Positions 5,396 to 8,299 of a stretch of 8,299 nt of DNA are shown here, piece after piece. Origin of the DNA: Pirellulaceae bacterium (GTDB taxonomy: Bacteria; Planctomycetota; Planctomycetia; Pirellulales; Pirellulaceae); assembly GCA_013002105.1 (NCBI GenBank), contig JABDKS010000308.1:1-8299 (forward strand), read 5' to 3'. Position 1 is the stretch's first letter. Every line of letters begins with the position of its first letter. The position numbers and the translations under genes are program-made. The notes under the pieces are model-generated. The model had not been told where the DNA came from and ran no database searches. It saw nothing but the letters and a program-made list of their open reading frames with translations.

Positions 5396-6154
5396 TTAAG
5401 TTTTGACGGCCAATTCGCGTCCGACCATGATTTGCGCAACGTGCATGACCTGAATCGGTTGCTCTTCGCGGCGGATCAATCCTTGCAGGTGCATCAGGCA
5501 ACTCATGTCGGCCGACGCGAGTACTTCGCTGCCCACCGACAAATGATCGGCGATGCGGTCCCGGCCCATCGACACAGACACGTCCGGTTCATTGACCGCA
5601 AAGGTTCCGCCAAAACCACAGCACTCATCGGGCCGTTGCGGCTGGGCCCATTGAATGTCTTTGACCAGTGACACCACGTTCAGGACTTTGTTTTCGCGAT
5701 CGATCCGCGTCTCGCTCGATTTCCCCAGCCTCAGTTCGCGCAGCCCATGGCAACTTTGATGCAAAGAAACGGTGTGGGGAAAGCTGGCGCTGAGCTGACT
5801 GATTTTTAGTTCGTCATGCAAGTATTCGCATAGTTCGAACGTGCGGCTGCGAACGTGCTCGAATGCGGTATCGCCGGGTTCAAAATATGTACCGTAATGG
5901 TGTCGCACCATGGCGGTACATGATCCCGAGGGGCAGACGATGGCATCGTAGTCGGCAAAAATTTCAACAAACCGCTTGGCCACCGGTGCTGTCTCTGCAT
6001 CGCATCCGGTATTGGACATCGGCTGGCCACAGCAGGTTTGGCCCGCTGGGAACACGACGTCTACTCCCTGTTGTTCCAACAGTTCCAGGGTTGCGATGGC
6101 CACGTCGGGGTAAAACTGGTCGACATAGCAAGGAACAAAGAGAGCAACAGACAT
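5396..6154 (-). CDS. lutA: LutA-type lactate utilisation protein (CCG / heterodisulfide-reductase-like)
   Basis: This 252-residue protein has two cysteine-rich (CCG) domains, as in LutA and the GlcF/HdrB class. The first has C9, C41-C42 (GQTCCGQPMSNTG) and C74/C79 (CPSGSC). The second has C135, C178-C179 (DECCGFGGTFAVNEPDVS) and C219. These cysteines bind iron-sulfur clusters and, with LutB and LutC, convert L-lactate to pyruvate, passing electrons to the respiratory chain. The start at ATG 6154 (MSVALFVPCYVDQFYPD) matches the family's normal N-terminus and length. An in-frame ATG at 6238 would add 28 unrelated residues and is rejected. No Shine-Dalgarno is seen. It is the promoter-proximal gene of lutA-lutB-lutC. 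No regulator or lactate permease is adjacent. Confidence 0.95.
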   Translation of the reverse strand: MSVALFVPCYVDQFYPDVAIATLELLEQQGVDVVFPAGQTCCGQPMSNTGCDAETAPVAKRFVEIFADYDAIVCPSGSCTAMVRHHYGTYFEPGDTAFEHVRSRTFELCEYLHDELKISQLSASFPHTVSLHQSCHGLRELRLGKSSETRIDRENKVLNVVSLVKDIQWAQPQRPDECCGFGGTFAVNEPDVSVSMGRDRIADHLSVGSEVLASADMSCLMHLQGLIRREEQPIQVMHVAQIMVGRELAVKT

Positions 6155-6502
6155 CAGCGGACTAGGATTAGCTTGGTGTTCGACGAAATGGATGGGGACG
6201 GTGCCAGCGAATCCATTCACGTGATCGCACGTCTGCAAGCGCGTGTCATCACGGCTCAGCGGCGAAAGCAGCGGTTAGTATACAGAACCGCGTCTCGTTG
6301 AGTCGGTCAATTGCCCCACTTTACGCGGCCCAGCAAGGGCCAGACCGCGCAATCGCTACAGACCGTTGGGACGTGTGGCCGAACGAACGACTGGAAGCGG
6401 GATAGATCGGTAGGAACGTCTCGGCCCCGGGGTGCCCCCGCGGGCACCGATACACTTTTGGCATCCGAGCGATCTGGCCGCTGACGCGTGGGCATCCGGC
6501 GA
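6155..6502. other. Gene-free region between the DUF4332 gene and lutA
   Basis: Frames here give only short Arg/Pro-rich translations with no recognisable protein. The region holds the lutA control site noted separately and a perfect 7-bp GC-rich hairpin, GGTGCCC (6431-6437) and GGGCACC (6442-6448) with loop CCGC. The hairpin is some 55 bases past the DUF4332 stop in the minus direction. It has no T-tract on that strand, so a role in ending DUF4332 transcription is only possible. Confidence 0.5.
6271..6291 (-). promoter_or_regulatory. Possible lutA control site: -10-like element inside an inverted repeat
   Basis: GCGGTT (6271-6276) and AACCGC (6286-6291) flank nine bases that include TATACT on the minus strand (6282-6277), 5 of 6 matches to a -10. 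The site is about 120 bases upstream of lutA. A repressor bound to the arms would cover the promoter. The nearest good -35 (TTGACC, 6310-6305) is 22 bases away, too far for a normal sigma-70 promoter, so the call is tentative. Confidence 0.3.
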
Positions 6503-7105
6503 TCAGGCAGCCGAACGAAGCTGAATGCCGGTGCCTTGGGTGCGACAAGCGGTGACCCAGTTTTTTACTTTTCGCAAACTGGGCAGCCGGCGACCGCGGA
6601 TCATTCTGCGGCCTTTGCTGCTGACGGCGAATCGTCGCAGGTCGTGGTACAGCGCGCTGGGGGAGTCCAGTGCGATCGCGCGGACGCTGTGTCGGTGGAT
6701 CCGGATCAGCAACTGCGCGTCGCGCGGCATCATGCCTGGAACGGACGCGGCGAGTCGGATGGCGGCGCGATAACGCTTGATCACCTGGACTGCTTTCTCT
6801 GGCGCGCCCATATCACGGGCCAGTTTGACGGGGTCGACGTTGGCAAGATCGCCGGCTGTCACAATTCCAAAGTGACGTAACTGGTCGCATCGCTGCTGGC
6901 TACAAATTTTTAAATGCAGTAGTCGTTTGCTGAGCAACCATTCGCGATGGTTGGCATCGATGTGCACGCCGCGAGGATTCATCGGGATCGTTGCGGGATG
7001 GTCGACCACCTCGGGCGGTATCCCTTGCTCGGAGGTTGGGGGAGTTTCCAAGTGATCCGTAGGGGAGATCAACCGCAAAAGGCTGCGCAACATGCCAACA
7101 TCCAT
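6503..7105 (-). CDS. DUF4332 domain protein (tandem helix-hairpin-helix-like)
   Basis: This 200-residue basic protein has a variable N-terminus (1-50) and a DUF4332-like C-terminal part. Helix-hairpin-helix-style repeats are visible: QLRHFGIVTAGDLANVDPVK (75-94), followed by SVPGMMPRDAQLLIRIHRHS (121-140) and a final RRLPSLRKVKNWVTACR (172-188). The pattern L-x-x-x-G-I-x-T-x-G-D-L and the VPGMxPxDAxLL segment are typical of this domain, common in planctomycetes and related to HhH folds. DNA or nucleic-acid binding is therefore plausible but unproven. I use ATG 7105; a GTG at 7129 would add eight residues, and neither has a clear Shine-Dalgarno. It is a single gene, 150 bases from the glycosyltransferase stop and on the same strand, so co-transcription is possible. 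No cysteine or catalytic motif suggests an enzyme. Confidence 0.8.
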   Translation of the reverse strand: MDVGMLRSLLRLISPTDHLETPPTSEQGIPPEVVDHPATIPMNPRGVHIDANHREWLLSKRLLHLKICSQQRCDQLRHFGIVTAGDLANVDPVKLARDMGAPEKAVQVIKRYRAAIRLAASVPGMMPRDAQLLIRIHRHSVRAIALDSPSALYHDLRRFAVSSKGRRMIRGRRLPSLRKVKNWVTACRTQGTGIQLRSAA

Positions 7106-7281
7106 GTGGGCGATAAGTAGAAAAGACACACGCTCGAATAACTGCCTTTACCCAACGTGAGCCACACGATGCTAGACAGAAAATATCGTGCGGTCTGGTT
7201 TGCTACAGCAGATAACATTTAGCCCGATCAAACCGCTGTATCCGCGATCGATGATGGCATAGGCAGTTTGCTGGCAAAGTC

Positions 7282-8055
7282 TCATTTCTTGGGTACTCGG
7301 ACGGCGAGTCGCACCATGAACGACATCGACCGGATCGCTTCACCAAGTGTTAACTTGCTGTGCCCATCCTGCCGTTCGGTAAACGTAATCGGCACTTCGG
7401 CCAGCTTGCCACCGTCGCGATGCACTCGCACCAATAATTCTTCCAGCAGAGCGTAGCCGGTGCACTGGAGTGTTTGCAGATCGAGTTGCCGGAGTGTTGC
7501 AACGCGGTAGCACCGCATCGATCCACTGCAATCGTTGATCGGTAAACGTAAACACGATGTCGCAAAGCGATTCACAAATCGACTCATGATGCGTCGACGC
7601 AATGGCCAACCAACAATCTGGCCACCGGGGATGTATCGCGAACCAACGACAACATCGATTGTTGGGTCGCTGATTGCGGCTTGAATCAGCGACGGAATTT
7701 GCGCGGGATCATGGCTGAGGTCGCCATCGAGATTGACGAACAAGTCGTAGTCACCGTCCACCGCTGCCGTCATCGCTCGAACGATCGCGCCGCCCAAACC
7801 ACGCTCGTCGGTCCGCACGATCAGTTGCACCTGGTCGTCGGACGCTGCGATGGAACGCACGGCATCGGCTGTGCCATCGGGCGAGTTGTCGTCGACGACC
7901 AGAATATCGGCTTCGGGCAGCGCACGCCGAAGTCGATCGACCATCGGATCGACATTGACGACTTCGTTGTAGGTGCAAACACCCACCAGGATGCGCGGCG
8001 GAGAATTCAATGGAAACGTGATAACCACACGGTACAAAACGAACGCGTAACACAC
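7282..8055 (-). CDS. Family-2 glycosyltransferase, polyprenol-phosphate mannosyltransferase (DPM1)-like
   Basis: Up to 257 residues form one GT-A fold glycosyltransferase. Visible motifs are VGVCTYNE (24-31), ILVVDDNSPDGT (51-62), the metal-binding NLDGDLSHDP (108-117; D110/D112), VVGSRYIPGG (136-145), NDCSGSMRCYR (174-184) and the late VPITFTERQDGHSKL (221-235). The order and spacing match bacterial homologues of dolichol-phosphate mannose synthase, which move a sugar from a nucleotide donor to a polyprenyl phosphate at the inner membrane face. The exact sugar cannot be told from sequence. No membrane segments or GtrA-like C-terminal domain follow, so it is the short, soluble-type version. 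No ATG is available before the first motif: candidates are GTG 8055, GTG 8028 or TTG 8010, so the start is uncertain. Neighbours show no glycan cluster. Confidence 0.9.
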   Translation of the reverse strand: MCYAFVLYRVVITFPLNSPPRILVGVCTYNEVVNVDPMVDRLRRALPEADILVVDDNSPDGTADAVRSIAASDDQVQLIVRTDERGLGGAIVRAMTAAVDGDYDLFVNLDGDLSHDPAQIPSLIQAAISDPTIDVVVGSRYIPGGQIVGWPLRRRIMSRFVNRFATSCLRLPINDCSGSMRCYRVATLRQLDLQTLQCTGYALLEELLVRVHRDGGKLAEVPITFTERQDGHSKLTLGEAIRSMSFMVRLAVRVPKK

Positions 8056-8076
8056 TGACGGTCGGAATCGAAATCG

Positions 8077-8145
8077 TCCACTACCCCGAAATCCAATTTA
8101 GATGACGCACCAGTGTTTATCACAGCTTGATCTTAGGGTAGTGGA
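8077..8145. repeat. 10-bp perfect inverted repeat, 49-base spacing
   Basis: TCCACTACCC (8077-8086) and GGGTAGTGGA (8136-8145) are exact complements. They lie 22-90 bases upstream of the glycosyltransferase GTG start and could form a leader hairpin or a pair of operator half-sites. Confidence 0.6.
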
Positions 8146-8154
8146 TGTTGTTAG

Positions 8155-8188
8155 AGATCCTCCGAGTCGGGGATCTTTCACAAGATCC
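8155..8188. repeat. Two mutually exclusive hairpins sharing one arm
   Basis: AGATCC (8155-8160) can pair with GGATCT (8171-8176), extended to 8 pairs by TC/GG inside. The same GGATCTT (8171-8177) can instead pair with AAGATCC (8182-8188) around a TCAC loop. The middle segment cannot be in both stems. Neither hairpin has a long T-tract (plus strand gives TTT only). Confidence 0.65.
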
Positions 8189-8299
8189 GCCACGGCGAAC
8201 GCTAGTTCTTAGTCGGGACAAAGTACTCGTGCTGAAATCAGAAATTGACCTTTGATACAAGCTCGACGCGCAAGCGAGTGAATCCCTGGTAAAACCCAC

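Larger units (their letters stand above)
8056..8299. other. Gene-free right end, upstream of the glycosyltransferase
   Basis: No credible coding frame is seen. One minus-strand frame is open from the right edge to about 8113, but it is Arg/Ser-rich and resembles nothing. The region is the 5' side of the minus-strand glycosyltransferase gene and contains the two inverted-repeat systems listed separately. A gene may begin beyond the window. Confidence 0.45.

Noticed and set aside
6155..6238. 28-residue N-terminal extension of LutA
   Set aside because: The family's N-terminus (MSVALFVPCYVD) starts at 6154; the extra residues are unrelated to it.
8113..8299. Minus-strand frame open from the right edge
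   Set aside because: The Arg/Ser-rich translation crosses the hairpin repeats and shows no motif or codon pattern of a real gene.

Overview
The window looks like chromosomal DNA of a planctomycete, most likely from the Rhodopirellula/Pirellulaceae group. This is inferred from moderate GC, sparse Shine-Dalgarno sequences, widely spaced genes on mixed strands, GTG/TTG start candidates, and the set of family members (DUF2459, CsrA, DUF2203, LutABC, DUF4332, a dolichol-phosphate-mannose-synthase-like glycosyltransferase). No rRNA or lineage marker is present, so the assignment rests on overall character.

Layout. At the left edge is a minus-strand DUF2459 membrane-anchored protein that runs out of the window (1-695), with a 23-bp tandem repeat over its start. 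A tRNA-Glu(UUC) gene follows (838-910, minus) with a clear intrinsic terminator, and then csrA (1153-1347, minus). About 850 bases without a confident gene come next (1348-2229). They hold a possible promoter, an 18-bp palindrome, a GGA-rich tract and a doubtful small ORF. A plus-strand DUF2203 gene (2230-2685) ends at the edge of a gene-free block (2685-3225) made largely of repeats: an 82-bp duplication, a family of small hairpins with compensatory base changes, and a 17-bp inverted repeat.

The centre is a minus-strand lutA-lutB-lutC operon (6154 down to 3226). Its products form the iron-sulfur L-lactate-oxidising complex LutABC. lutB and lutC overlap by ATGA and are probably translationally coupled. 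lutA is separated from lutB by 92 bases containing short repeats. An AT-rich -10-like element inside a 6-bp inverted repeat lies about 120 bases upstream of lutA. No lactate permease and no GntR/LutR-type regulator is in the window.

The right part holds a minus-strand DUF4332 helix-hairpin-helix protein (6503-7105) and a minus-strand family-2 glycosyltransferase resembling polyprenol-phosphate mannosyltransferase (7282-8055). The last 240 bases have no gene but contain two sets of inverted repeats, including a pair of mutually exclusive hairpins.

Apart from lutABC the genes are single neighbours with no obvious shared pathway. No defence system, mobile element, CRISPR array or clearly new multi-gene system is visible. 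The most unusual material is non-coding: the covarying hairpin repeats after the DUF2203 gene, the GGA-rich tract near csrA, and the alternative hairpins at the right edge.
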